This document shows positions 34,819 to 44,915 of a stretch of DNA of 64,000 bases, piece after piece. The notes beneath the pieces are model-generated. The model was not told the DNA's origin. It worked only from the letters and a program-made list of their open reading frames with translations, and made no database searches. The stretch spans positions 2,852,001 to 2,916,000 of the forward strand of contig NZ_CP064653.1 in the NCBI RefSeq assembly GCF_015711015.1, read 5' to 3'. Position 1 is the stretch's first letter; every line of letters begins with the position of its first letter. The position numbers and the translations under genes were made by a program. This stretch comes from Methylomonas sp. LL1. Lineage in GTDB: Bacteria > Pseudomonadota > Gammaproteobacteria > Methylococcales > Methylomonadaceae.

Positions 34819-36780
34819 TTAATGGTTATTCGAACCGTTCACCAAGTTGGCTAAACCTAGCATCGGCACAATCCATTCCGACCCAGGCACCGTCAGGTGG
34901 CCGCCGTCCTTATAAATAGAAATCCCATTCGCCAGCAAAGTTTGACAGCGTCCATTGCTACAGATAATGTCATCAAACCAAACGACATCTACATTGGTGC
35001 GGTTGCGTACCTCATTTAGTCCATCGATAATTCCACGTTGGTACGTGCGATACTCTTCAGTCTGAAAATTACAATCGGATCGTCCCATAACGATTAATCC
35101 CGCATTTTTTCGCTCCCAACACTCCCCAATATTGAAACCGGCTTTGGGCGGTGGTGCAATCAAGATAGGACGTTTGCCGTTGTCCTTCAGTCGATTTATC
35201 GTCGTTATCATTTGTTCTACGGCAATTGACCTGTCTCCGGTCATTTTTTTGCCGTCGTAGAATAGTGTCAGTTCACCATAATTCAAATAACCCGAGTAGG
35301 GTGAACCCATGATGACATATTTGATGGAGTTACTATTTATAATAAAGTTAACAGCGTTTTCATTAAATTCCAAACACCCTTTTGCCCAAGTTTCGTTATA
35401 ATTCGAATCTATAGATGCAACCCCCAAGATGGGCGCGCAAGCTGCTTTCGTAATCTGAATTATTGAATTACCTATTTCTTTTTGCTGCTTAAGACCTGGA
35501 ATTAAATGCATGGTGTAACTATCGCCCCAGGCAGCATAAACCGGATGCTCCGTGGTTTTGCATTCATCTTGATTGATAAAGACTTTTCCTTCAGCGCAAA
35601 ACTGCTTAAGCCCATAATTTGGCATATTCAGATAATCGAAATTTACTGAATCATTTAAACCTCTGATAACCGTTGCCGATATTGGAGCAATAACCACAAC
35701 GAGAGATGCCGCTACAAGCCACTTAAATGTTTTAACTTTATTTGCATGCCAGCCATATCGAAAGCGTTGCTCGATATATTCATATTGCAAATATGCCAAT
35801 AAAATAGACACGAACACTAATAAAAACTTAACATTTTCCGGAGTTTCGCCTAAATAAGCATTTCTTGCCAATGCAAAAATAGGCCAATGAATCAAATAAA
35901 GCGAATACGACCAGTCTCCAATTTTTTCAACCGTTTTAGTTAGCCTGTTTTGAGGAAGCCACCCACTGTTTCCCGCTATCATGACTGCGGTAGCGAAGAC
36001 TACCAAAATCGCATTTTCTCTAGGATGAACGGTATCCATCGGAAATACGCATAAATAACACACCAAAATAAAAGCCAAATACTTGGCAACATTTGGAGCT
36101 CTAAAATTGGCGATATTGATAACAAACCAAGCTAACGCCGAGCCTACTAACAACTCCCAAGCGCGAGTAGGTAACAGAAAGAATGCGGCCGTTTGCGAGT
36201 CTATCGTTGGGAATCTCCAATAGGTAAAAGGATAACTAACGAACCCAATACAGATTAATAGGCTAAACAAAATACCAATAGCAAGTGCGGGTAAATGCCA
36301 TCGAGGCCGAATCAAATAAAGTACCAGCGGTATGCATAAATAATATTGCTCTTCAACAGATAAAGACCAAGCATGGAGCAGGGGCTTACCTTCCGCAGTG
36401 GTTTCAAAATAACCGGTTTGAAAAGGCAAGACGATGTTGGCCGTAAACGTAACAGTGCCAATCAACTGTTTGATAAAGTCATCCCACTGCGCATCAGTAA
36501 GTATTTTAAAACCGAGAACTGTCGAAAAAATTAATGTGCAATAAGCTGCCGGCAAGAGCCGCTTGGCCCTTCTAGAATAGAACTGAACAAAATAAAATCG
36601 ATTGTCGTAAATATCTCTTAGTATGATAGAAGTTATTAGGTAACCGGAAATAACAAAAAATACATCTACTCCTAAATATCCGCCCGAAAAGGGAATGATT
36701 TCGGCGTGATAAATCAGGACTGCAAGTATTGCAATACCTCGAAGAAACTGAATATCTGGACGCATCGCGGTGTGTTTCAT
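34819..36780 (-). CDS. membrane O-acyltransferase (AT3) with C-terminal SGNH domain
   Basis: Residues 1-~350 form an acyltransferase-3 domain with about 10 membrane helices. Visible motifs are FLRGIAILAVLIYHA (with the conserved His), FFVISGYLIT, and FYSRRAKRLLPA with the Arg pair. Residues ~390-650 are a periplasmic SGNH-type domain: AAWGDSYTMHLIPG holds the nucleophile region, and DGGHLTVPGSEWI holds the Asp and His. Such OafA/YrhL-type proteins acetylate lipopolysaccharide, capsule or peptidoglycan. The gene is clearly more AT-rich than its neighbours, with codons such as ATA, AAT and TTA, which suggests recent transfer. It is not next to other polysaccharide genes. Confidence 0.92.
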   Translation of the reverse strand: MKHTAMRPDIQFLRGIAILAVLIYHAEIIPFSGGYLGVDVFFVISGYLITSIILRDIYDNRFYFVQFYSRRAKRLLPAAYCTLIFSTVLGFKILTDAQWDDFIKQLIGTVTFTANIVLPFQTGYFETTAEGKPLLHAWSLSVEEQYYLCIPLVLYLIRPRWHLPALAIGILFSLLICIGFVSYPFTYWRFPTIDSQTAAFFLLPTRAWELLVGSALAWFVINIANFRAPNVAKYLAFILVCYLCVFPMDTVHPRENAILVVFATAVMIAGNSGWLPQNRLTKTVEKIGDWSYSLYLIHWPIFALARNAYLGETPENVKFLLVFVSILLAYLQYEYIEQRFRYGWHANKVKTFKWLVAASLVVVIAPISATVIRGLNDSVNFDYLNMPNYGLKQFCAEGKVFINQDECKTTEHPVYAAWGDSYTMHLIPGLKQQKEIGNSIIQITKAACAPILGVASIDSNYNETWAKGCLEFNENAVNFIINSNSIKYVIMGSPYSGYLNYGELTLFYDGKKMTGDRSIAVEQMITTINRLKDNGKRPILIAPPPKAGFNIGECWERKNAGLIVMGRSDCNFQTEEYRTYQRGIIDGLNEVRNRTNVDVVWFDDIICSNGRCQTLLANGISIYKDGGHLTVPGSEWIVPMLGLANLVNGSNNH

Positions 36781-37007
36781 GTCTACCGTGCCTTATATAA
36801 ACAATGTTTTCGATGAAATTTCAGTCAATTTAGCTGGATAAGTCACGGTTCGCGATAGTGTTACGCACAATTGGCTTCGGGACGCCACATAACCGTTATC
36901 GTGGCGACATAATCTCCAATGTTAATCACGGAAACCAGACAATCGCGCTGTGATTCCGACAAGAGTTGGGGCTAAAATTTGGTGACAAACAAAGCGCCCC
37001 CCCCTGT

Positions 37008-38900
37008 TTACCCCTGCAAAGCATCCAACTCATCCCAGCGCCGATAAGCCTCGGCCAATTGGTCTTCGGCGGCTTTCAGCTCTGCCAATGTTGCCGCGAC
37101 GGCTTCCTGGGACTGCTTGTAAAACTCGGTGCTTCCGATTTTCGCGGTCAAATCGGCTTGCAGGGTTTCCAATTGTTCGATGCATTCCGGCAGTTGCTCC
37201 AGTTCGCGTTGATCCTTAAAGCTGAGTTTTTTGGGCGCGGCCGTTTTCGGTTTGTCTTTTTTGGCCGCTTGTTCGGCTATTTTGACGGCGTCGGCTTCGG
37301 CTTTTTTGGTTTGCTCCGACAGAGCCAACCAGTCGGCGTAGCCGCCGATGTACTCACCAACCCTACCTTCGCCTTCGAATACCAGCACGCTGGTAACGAC
37401 GTTATCCAGAAACTCGCGGTCATGGCTGACCAACAATAAAGTGCCTTGATAATCGACCAGTTTTTCCTCCAGGATTTCCAGGGTTTCCAGATCCAGATCG
37501 TTGGTCGGTTCGTCCATCACGATCAGATTGGCGGGCTTGGTGAACAAACGCGCCAGCAGCAAGCGATTTTTCTCGCCGCCGGACAAACTTTTGACCGGCG
37601 AACGGGCACGAGCCGGCGCAAACAAGAAGTCGGCCAGATAGCTCATCACGTGCCGCCGGCCGCCGGGCAGATCGATGAACTCGCCGCCGTCCAACACACT
37701 GTCGGCCACCGTGATGTCGGGGTCGAGCTGCTCGCGCAATTGATCGAAATAGGCAATTTGCAGATTGGTGCCCAATTCGATAGTACCGCTGGTCGGTTGC
37801 AACTGGCCCAGCAGTAGCTTCAGCAAGGTGGATTTGCCGGCGCCGTTATTGCCGATCAAACCAATCTTGTCGCCGCGATCGATGCGGATCGAGAAATCAC
37901 GGACGATGGTTTTGTCGCCGTAACTGAAATTGACATCGACCGCCTCGACCACTTTCTTGCCGGAGATGTCGCCCTTGTTCAGGCTGAGTTTGGCGGTGCC
38001 TTGGGTATTGCGGCGTTCGGCCCGTTCGGCTCGCAGTTTTTTCAGCGCCCGCACTCGGCCTTCATTGCGGGTACGGCGGGCCTTGATGCCTTGTCTGATC
38101 CAGACCTCTTCCTTGGCCAATTTCTTATCGAATTCGGCATTTTGGTTGGCTTCGTCTTCCAGCGCCGCCGCCTTGCGGGTTAAATAATCCTGATAATTAC
38201 CAGCCCAAGAAGTCAATTGGCCTCTATCCAGATCGACGATGCGGGTCGCCAGTTTTTGCAAAAAGGCCCGATCGTGAGTGACGAACAACACCGCGCCTTG
38301 AAATGCCAGGATTTGCTCTTCCAGCCAACTGATGCTTTCAAAATCCAGATGGTTAGTCGGCTCGTCCAGCAGCAACACTTCCGGATCGATCACCAAGGCT
38401 CGCGCCAAGGCTACCCGCCGTTTCCAACCGCCGGACAAACTGCCGACCTTGATGTCGGCCGGCAGCTGTAATTTGCTCAACACTGCCTCGACTCGGGTCT
38501 GAAACGCCCAGCCGTTGCCGGCTTCCAGTTTATGCTGCACATCGCCCAAGGCTTGCAGCGATTGTTCGCTGCCGTCCATGTGGGTCAGCAACTCGTGATA
38601 GCGGGCGATCAGATGCCCCAAGTCCCCCAGGCCGCCGGCCACCGCCTCATAAATCGTGTCGTTTTCATCCAGATTGGGCGATTGCTCCAGCCAGGCCAGA
38701 CGCAACTCCGGCTGTCTCCAGATTTCGCCGTGATCGGCATGAATGTCGCCGGCGATGATTTTCATCAAGGTGGACTTGCCCTCGCCGTTGCGGCCCAGCA
38801 GGCCCACCCTTTCACCGGCATCGAGTTGAAAATCGGCGTTATCGAGCAAGGCATGAGTGCCGAAGGCGATGGAAACATTAGTTAAGCGGATTAAAGGCAT
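37008..38900 (-). CDS. uup: ABC-F family ATPase, Uup-like
   Basis: This soluble protein of about 630 residues has two ABC domains. The Walker A motifs are GLLGRNGEGKSTLMK and GLIGNNGAGKSTLLK; signature LSGGWKRRVALARAL and LSGGEKNRLLLARLF; Walker B LLLDEPTNHLD and LIVMDEPTNDLD. A linker with Arg-rich helices separates the domains, and a C-terminal coiled coil (residues ~560-630) is the Uup hallmark. ABC-F proteins act on the ribosome; Uup is also linked to transposon excision and DNA junctions. The start at 38900 (MPLIRLTNVSIAFG) is chosen over a longer upstream frame because it overlaps cinA by 10 bp, as expected in an operon, and matches the family. Confidence 0.95.
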   Translation of the reverse strand: MPLIRLTNVSIAFGTHALLDNADFQLDAGERVGLLGRNGEGKSTLMKIIAGDIHADHGEIWRQPELRLAWLEQSPNLDENDTIYEAVAGGLGDLGHLIARYHELLTHMDGSEQSLQALGDVQHKLEAGNGWAFQTRVEAVLSKLQLPADIKVGSLSGGWKRRVALARALVIDPEVLLLDEPTNHLDFESISWLEEQILAFQGAVLFVTHDRAFLQKLATRIVDLDRGQLTSWAGNYQDYLTRKAAALEDEANQNAEFDKKLAKEEVWIRQGIKARRTRNEGRVRALKKLRAERAERRNTQGTAKLSLNKGDISGKKVVEAVDVNFSYGDKTIVRDFSIRIDRGDKIGLIGNNGAGKSTLLKLLLGQLQPTSGTIELGTNLQIAYFDQLREQLDPDITVADSVLDGGEFIDLPGGRRHVMSYLADFLFAPARARSPVKSLSGGEKNRLLLARLFTKPANLIVMDEPTNDLDLETLEILEEKLVDYQGTLLLVSHDREFLDNVVTSVLVFEGEGRVGEYIGGYADWLALSEQTKKAEADAVKIAEQAAKKDKPKTAAPKKLSFKDQRELEQLPECIEQLETLQADLTAKIGSTEFYKQSQEAVAATLAELKAAEDQLAEAYRRWDELDALQG

Positions 38901-40114
38901 CTGTTTTGTAGTCTGCGTCTGAGTAAGTCCAGGCTCAACAAAGCGGCCTGGTTTTGTTTGGTTTGAGCGGCTCCGGCCAAAGTCTGTTGGCTTTGATAGC
39001 TGCCGGTGCCGGTTTGCAGACAATTATAAAGGACTATGCGGCCGTCCTTGCGCCGATAATCGTCTTGCGAACCGACATAAAGCTGTACCAGCGCCAAATC
39101 GGTGTTTTGTCGCTGTTTTAATTGGGTTGCCAGAGTTTGAGCGATGGCGGACGGATCGTCTCCGGCGTCGATCTGTAATTGCTGGATGGCATCGGCCATA
39201 TCCTTGGCGATATAAGCTGTTTCCAGCCAGTCCCGGCCCTGGCATTTGGCCGCCAGCAAGCCGCCGCTGGCCGTTTCCAGCACAGCCAGGCGATAGTTTT
39301 TTGCACTGACCAGCCTATCGGTCACGGCCAATAAATCACCGCCCGCCCGGCCTTCCAGACCATCAATGCCGAACACGTAATCGCCGATCAGCTCCTGCGC
39401 TTGCCTGGCACAGGCAGCCATTTCGATTGGATCAAAGCCAGCCGGAAACAACAACTTGGTTTGTACTTCATCGACGGCCGCTCGAAAACCCAGCCGCACC
39501 CCTTCCGGCAGTTGCAAATCGTCCAGGGATTGCTGGATAGCCGATTCGCCGATGCCGATGCTGCGCAATGTCACCAATTTGCCGGGCTGCAAACTAAAAC
39601 GCGCCGGCAGTTGTTCGCGCACGCTGCCGAACATGGTTTTCATTTCCGACGGCACGCCGGGCAAAAACACGAACCAGCAGCGTTGGATTAACATTGCAAA
39701 CCCCGGCGCGGTGCCGCCCGGATTATCGATACGCACGGATTGATCCGGGAAATAAGCTTGTTTGCGATTGATCGCCGGCATCGGCCGTTGCCGCTTGGCG
39801 AAATAGGCTTCGATCCGCTCCATGGCATCCGCGTCGAATGTCAGCGGCTGGCCGGCTGCGATAGCGGCAGCCTCGGCGGTCAAGTCGTCGATGGTCGGCC
39901 CCAAGCCGCCGCTGCAAATGCAACAATCGGCGCGAACGGCGATTTCCGCTATCAAGCCCACCAGATCGTCGAGCCGGTCGCCGACCGCCGTATGCCGGCT
40001 GACCGTAAACCCCAAGTCGGTCAACTGCCCGGACAACCAGGCCGCGTTGCTGTCGACGATCTGCCCGCTGACCACCTCGTCGCCCTGGGAAAAAATTTCC
40101 GCGATGATTTTCAT
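38891..40114 (-). CDS. CinA-like protein with degenerate nicotinamide-nucleotide amidase domain
   Basis: Residues 1-~165 form the MoCF-like domain (ADP-ribose pyrophosphatase part of CinA): ICSGGLGPTIDDLT and FFLPGVPSEM-type VFLPGVPSEMKTMF. A middle domain follows. Residues ~265-400 should be the PncC-type NMN deamidase domain, but the active-site segment reads VLETASGGLLAAK where the family has AESCTGGLLA, so the catalytic Ser and the neighbouring Cys are replaced. The C-terminal domain is probably inactive, and its end is variable. It overlaps the AEC gene by 4 bp and uup by 10 bp: the three genes form an operon in the order AEC permease, cinA, uup. Confidence 0.85.
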   Translation of the reverse strand: MKIIAEIFSQGDEVVSGQIVDSNAAWLSGQLTDLGFTVSRHTAVGDRLDDLVGLIAEIAVRADCCICSGGLGPTIDDLTAEAAAIAAGQPLTFDADAMERIEAYFAKRQRPMPAINRKQAYFPDQSVRIDNPGGTAPGFAMLIQRCWFVFLPGVPSEMKTMFGSVREQLPARFSLQPGKLVTLRSIGIGESAIQQSLDDLQLPEGVRLGFRAAVDEVQTKLLFPAGFDPIEMAACARQAQELIGDYVFGIDGLEGRAGGDLLAVTDRLVSAKNYRLAVLETASGGLLAAKCQGRDWLETAYIAKDMADAIQQLQIDAGDDPSAIAQTLATQLKQRQNTDLALVQLYVGSQDDYRRKDGRIVLYNCLQTGTGSYQSQQTLAGAAQTKQNQAALLSLDLLRRRLQNRCL

Positions 40115-41025
40115 AAAACGCCAAACCAGAATGGCAGGCTCAACAAACTCAGCGCGGTAGTCACGGTCACGGCCGTTGCATACAAGGAACTATCCAGGCG
40201 GTAGCGATCGCACAACACCACGCCCAGCACCATGCTGGGCATGGCCAGATCCATCACGGCCGCCGCTTTAAATTGGCCTTGCAATTGCACCGCATCGGCA
40301 AGATGCAGCGCCAGCCATGGCAACAATAACAGTTTCAGCACAATCACCGGCACGATGTAAGGCAGATTACGGAACCGGATCGCCCGCCAACTCAAGGCCA
40401 ATCCCAGCGAAAAAATCATCAGCGGCGCCACCGCCGCCGAGAGTTTTTGCAGTAAACCCGCCAGCCAGACCGGTGCCGGAATATGGTTCAGATTTAGCAG
40501 CACCGCCAGAAAAGCCGCCCAAAACGGCGGCGCGTTAAAAAAACCCAACCAGGATTTGGGCTTTTCTTCCTGGTCGACGCCATAATAACGAGCCAGCGCG
40601 ATGCCGACGGTAAACACCATCGGCGCCGCGGCAAACAAATCGATCTGTATCACCACCGACCGCGCCCAGCCGCCAAACGCTTGTTCCAACACCGGCAAGC
40701 CCAGATAAGTCACATTGGGGAATGCCGCCGCCAATATCACGGCACCGGTCTGCGAATTCTTGAAGCGTAGCAACTTGGCCAGCAGCCAGCTGAAGAGAAT
40801 GCCCAATGCAATGGTGGCACATCCCAGCGCGCTATATTGCAAGGATTGCCAGCCGATGTCGGCTTTCCACAGCACATCCAGCACCATGGCCGGCAGAAAA
40901 AAGTAGTACACCACGCTGGTCAAAGCCAGCCGGGTCTGATCGGCGGACAGACCTTGCAGCGAAAACAAGCGCCAACCGGCTCCGCACAACATCAGCACGG
41001 TCATCTGAATTAGAGTGGTATTCAT
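40111..41025 (-). CDS. AEC (auxin efflux carrier) family transporter
   Basis: This 304-residue protein has about 10 membrane helices and the AEC/BASS-like pattern: two repeats, with LPVLEQAFGG after an AFPNVTYLGLP kink in helix 4 and MVLGVVLCDRY in the second repeat. Bacterial AEC proteins such as MdcF or YfdV carry malonate or other carboxylates; the substrate is not known here. It is the first gene of the unit with cinA and uup. Its start is divergent from the PEPCK-like gene, with 275 bp between them that hold no recognisable feature. Confidence 0.87.
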   Translation of the reverse strand: MNTTLIQMTVLMLCGAGWRLFSLQGLSADQTRLALTSVVYYFFLPAMVLDVLWKADIGWQSLQYSALGCATIALGILFSWLLAKLLRFKNSQTGAVILAAAFPNVTYLGLPVLEQAFGGWARSVVIQIDLFAAAPMVFTVGIALARYYGVDQEEKPKSWLGFFNAPPFWAAFLAVLLNLNHIPAPVWLAGLLQKLSAAVAPLMIFSLGLALSWRAIRFRNLPYIVPVIVLKLLLLPWLALHLADAVQLQGQFKAAAVMDLAMPSMVLGVVLCDRYRLDSSLYATAVTVTTALSLLSLPFWFGVL

Positions 41026-41300
41026 TTAATTGGCGAAATGCGGTTGATTGGGTAGACGGAATTATACGTTGAGTCGGGTTGGCAACGGATGGTTTTGATG
41101 CCGGATTGGCTAGTGGCGACTCGAATAGGGATGCCGAGCGCAATGACTTATCGCTTCGAGCCTATATCGCCCAGTCTAAAGCGCTAGAGACAACGCTGCG
41201 CAACATAGGCAAACCAATTACATCCGCATCCTTAACTACTGCCGAAAACCTCCGGTTTGCTATATGATGCCGTCATCAATTAACGAACCATGGGGGCATT

Positions 41301-44300
41301 ATGGATAAGCTACGGGCATTGGGTCTTGGGTCGGAACATCAGGATCAGCATGGCATCAGGCAGCAACTGCATCTCTATATCAACCTGAAGCTGGCGTCCT
41401 GCGGCCAACCGACTTGCATCGACACCGAATCCGCCGTGTTCATGGATACCGCGCAGGATTTGCTGAACAGTTATCTGGAAAAAAACCGCCAACTAGCCAG
41501 TTCCTCGTTGTACCCGGCCGACCGCAGGATTCAAAATTTCCTGGACCGCTATCTGGCCGATCTGGGCTTGGCAAAAATCCCCACCCTGCCCACCATGACT
41601 TTCGAATTGGACAGACACGGCGTCGCCCGCGAGCTGTCACTACCGCTGGGCGCCAACGAGTTCCGTTCCGAAATCGTTTCCAGCTTCCGCGTCAAACAAG
41701 GTGTACTGCATAATCCGGCCAGCGACCGGCGCACCACCGAAGGCTCGTTTCATATTGCCGATGGCGGGCTACCGGTACCCGGCGACAAAAAGCAGGTTCC
41801 CAAACTGACCTTCGCCAAAATGCTGGAGCAGGCCCTGAAGCCGCCGGCCGACATGATGATCGTGCCGTTTACCGCCAATCAACCGCAACCGGCCCGGATG
41901 TTTGCCTCCCTGTTGTTACGGCCTATCGTCTGCCCGGAAATCCCCGGCATCGAAGCCGAAAAATCCATGGAAATCCGTTTTTTTGCACCCGGCAATCTGG
42001 TCAGCAACCTGGATTTCGTCGAGAGTATTTTCGGCAACGGCGGCAACCCGGCCCTGCCGGAATGCGACGCCGCTCTGGATGTCGATCACTGGAGCGGCCA
42101 TAGCGGCTGCGTGATCTTGGCCCCGCATCTGACCAAACTGACAAAAGTCGAGGTAGGCCTGCCGCACTGGAACGATGCGAGCGAACGGCAACGGGCGGAC
42201 GGCATGTGCTGGCAACAGGAGGACGAACTCTACAATAACGGCCAGGCCTTTAAACTCTGCGCCCGCGATGCGTCGGGCGTGATCATCACGTTGCTGGCCG
42301 ACAATTATTACGGTTATTGTAAAAAAGAAGTCAAAACCCAAATCAGCTACGCCGCCAACTTGTTCGGTCTGGCCGAAGAGGAACACGCCGGCGGTGCCCT
42401 GGCCTTTAGACGCTTCAATCACGGCGACGAATTCGGCGTCGGCAGCCTGACCCGCGAACCCGGCTACGATTTCGACGAAATGGCCTATCACTACGGCCAA
42501 ATCATGACCGTACAGCCTGAAGGCTACGCTATCGACAACCGTTTTCCGGAAATCGTCTATGTCCCGCAAGACTTGCGGATGAATCTGAACACCCAGAAAA
42601 TCACCTGGGTCAAAAACGGCCAAAGCCACGGCATCCGCTTGCAACCGGGCAAAATCTATATTCAGCCCAACGGCTATAAAATCGAAATGTGCAAACATCC
42701 GGGCGCGCCCTCCTGGCGCCTGGTCGGCACGATGGCCGAAGGCACGTTTTGCCATAAACCTTGCACGGTTTCCGGCGGCGGCAAATCGGAGATTTCCAAG
42801 TCGATCGAGGATGCGGTGATTTATGGCCCGCTGTTTGTCGACGATTTGCAACGCGACCTGGATCGGGTGCAAGCCATTTTCGACAAAGACTATACCGACC
42901 GTTTCCTGACCCAGCATACCACCGGCACAAGCCGCACCTTGTTGAGCGCCGAACGCAGCCTGGGATCGGTGATCAAGCTGCTGACCCCTTCACCGACTTA
43001 CAAGCCCGAATTCAACCAATGGCTCAAATCGATTCCGCCCAACATCCTGGCCTTGGTGTTCTTGATCAAACGGTTTTACCGTAGCGAATGGGGCGACCAA
43101 TGGCGCGACCACTTATCGGTCGACATCATTGACGGCGCGCCGGGGCATGAGCTCAAGCTACATCATCGCAAAATCGTCGCCACCTATTTACGGGTGGGCT
43201 TCGATCTGGACGGCGGCTGGCGCACGTTTAAAGTGCGCCAGGATTATCTGGCCTGCGAGAAGGTACAGATGGAAGACGACATTACCGCCTCGGTGGTGGT
43301 ACCTGCCGCCGCGATAAGGCCTTGGCTGGCCGACAACAGCCATCCGCACAGCGTCAAACTGGTCAGCAACTGCGAATACCGCCTGTTTCAACGGCCCGAT
43401 GACGCCATCATCCCCGGTTACGACAAACAAACCGAAGCCAACATGGCCGCGCCCGGCAATTTCATGGCCAACTTCGAACCCTTGGACCACGAAAAACTGT
43501 CCGACATCGTCGAGGATGTGCTGACGTTTTCCAAGTTCAGCCAACCGATGCATCAGTTGCTGGACCGGGCTTATCGGCAAGGTGAACCTTATGTCGTGTC
43601 CTCGGCCCATCCGCGCCTGGTAAACGGCAAACCGTCGAAAAACCCGCGTTACCTGGAAACACGCGTCGACATGGTCAAACCCTTGCGCAAATATGTAGCC
43701 GAAATCGGCGCGCGCTTGCATCGAAAAATTCCGTTAAACGATCCGCTGTGCCATCCGGTCGACGCCGTGCTGACCGGCCGCCGCAACAACCCGCCCGACG
43801 GCAAAATCCGGGCGCTGGCGGTCTACAATCCAATCCATTATCAGGAGCTGCCGGAACTGTTCATGGACTTTGTCTGCTCATTGACCGGTAAATCGCCTTC
43901 GACCACCGGCGCCGGCAGCGAAGGCGCGCTGACCAAGGGACCGTTCAACGCCCTGCGTCCGACCGCCGACCTCAACAACGCCTTGGTATCGTTTATCCTG
44001 ACCGGTTATCCCGGTTTTTCCAGCTCGGCGGGTTACATCGGCCCCGACATTCGTATCGATCACGATGTCAGCCTGCTGATTCCGGAAATCTGGGCGCGTT
44101 TATCTCCTCAAGAACGCCAGCCGGAATTCCTGTTGAAACAAGGCTATCTGGAACCTTTGGCCGACTTTGAACATAACGGCGAAATCGTGTTGGCCAGCCG
44201 TCTGGGCTACCGCATCACCAGCCATTTTGTACATGGTTTGATGGGAAAAATCTTCGACAATCCCTATGCGGTGTTTACCGACGAAATTTTGCAGCCGGAG

Positions 44301-44768
44301 CGGCAAAACCTGGATGTGTTCGTCGACGGCGTCAATAACATCGTCGAAACCCAACAACGGGTAGCCCAACAATATTTGGACGACGGCAGCATAAACGATG
44401 CCTGTCCACCGCTGTATGCACTGCTGCATATCATGGCCCAGGGCCATTATCGGGGCATGGACGCGCACCATACTGAAATTCGGGCCATGTTCACCCGCGA
44501 TTACCTGCTGAGTTCCGATTGGTACCGCGAGCGGCTCGCCATCAAACAACAGCGCGACCTAGCCTTGTGGCAACAGCATCTGGATTATTTGGACAGCCTG
44601 TTGCAAGACAGCCGCCATACCACCCGTATCGCCAATATGGACCTACAAAAACGCCGGCAACAAGCCATGCACAAACTGAACAAATTGAAAACGGACGACT
44701 ATTTAGAATCCTTGGCCGGCACGCTGGGCGCCGATCCGCTGGGACCCTATCAGTCCGTGCGGCAATAA
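41301..44768 (+). CDS. large protein resembling pyrophosphate-dependent phosphoenolpyruvate carboxykinase
   Basis: The 1155-residue soluble protein has no signal peptide and no other common domain. I recognise it tentatively as the PPi-type PEP carboxykinase described from Entamoeba and propionibacteria, which has about 1100-1150 residues and makes PEP from oxaloacetate with pyrophosphate instead of GTP or ATP. Supporting segments are DNYYGYCKKEVKTQISYAAN near 335, the P-loop-like SGGGKSEISKSI (Gly492-Lys495), HRKIPLNDPLCHPVDAVLTG, and GKSPSTTGAGSEGALTKGPFN near 865. The size alone rules out GTP- and ATP-type PEPCK (~540-620). This is family memory, not a search. It is followed by bacteriohemerythrin 147 bp later. 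Confidence 0.6.
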   Translation: MDKLRALGLGSEHQDQHGIRQQLHLYINLKLASCGQPTCIDTESAVFMDTAQDLLNSYLEKNRQLASSSLYPADRRIQNFLDRYLADLGLAKIPTLPTMTFELDRHGVARELSLPLGANEFRSEIVSSFRVKQGVLHNPASDRRTTEGSFHIADGGLPVPGDKKQVPKLTFAKMLEQALKPPADMMIVPFTANQPQPARMFASLLLRPIVCPEIPGIEAEKSMEIRFFAPGNLVSNLDFVESIFGNGGNPALPECDAALDVDHWSGHSGCVILAPHLTKLTKVEVGLPHWNDASERQRADGMCWQQEDELYNNGQAFKLCARDASGVIITLLADNYYGYCKKEVKTQISYAANLFGLAEEEHAGGALAFRRFNHGDEFGVGSLTREPGYDFDEMAYHYGQIMTVQPEGYAIDNRFPEIVYVPQDLRMNLNTQKITWVKNGQSHGIRLQPGKIYIQPNGYKIEMCKHPGAPSWRLVGTMAEGTFCHKPCTVSGGGKSEISKSIEDAVIYGPLFVDDLQRDLDRVQAIFDKDYTDRFLTQHTTGTSRTLLSAERSLGSVIKLLTPSPTYKPEFNQWLKSIPPNILALVFLIKRFYRSEWGDQWRDHLSVDIIDGAPGHELKLHHRKIVATYLRVGFDLDGGWRTFKVRQDYLACEKVQMEDDITASVVVPAAAIRPWLADNSHPHSVKLVSNCEYRLFQRPDDAIIPGYDKQTEANMAAPGNFMANFEPLDHEKLSDIVEDVLTFSKFSQPMHQLLDRAYRQGEPYVVSSAHPRLVNGKPSKNPRYLETRVDMVKPLRKYVAEIGARLHRKIPLNDPLCHPVDAVLTGRRNNPPDGKIRALAVYNPIHYQELPELFMDFVCSLTGKSPSTTGAGSEGALTKGPFNALRPTADLNNALVSFILTGYPGFSSSAGYIGPDIRIDHDVSLLIPEIWARLSPQERQPEFLLKQGYLEPLADFEHNGEIVLASRLGYRITSHFVHGLMGKIFDNPYAVFTDEILQPERQNLDVFVDGVNNIVETQQRVAQQYLDDGSINDACPPLYALLHIMAQGHYRGMDAHHTEIRAMFTRDYLLSSDWYRERLAIKQQRDLALWQQHLDYLDSLLQDSRHTTRIANMDLQKRRQQAMHKLNKLKTDDYLESLAGTLGADPLGPYQSVRQ

Positions 44769-44915
44769 AGATGATGGTAATTGGAACTAACCGCTAAAAT
44801 GAAAATCACCAGTATGTTGATAGGTTTCTCTGCTCTGCGTGGCGCCGGCGAAGGAACTCCGTGCCGCTTTTCGACTTTCACGCCAACTTTTTAATCAACC
44901 CCGCGAGGCTGGATC

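Noticed and set aside
41916..42917. Long antisense open frame (333 codons) inside the PEPCK-like gene
   Set aside because: It lies wholly opposite a well-supported gene, has no family motif and its composition is that of a reversed GC-rich coding frame.
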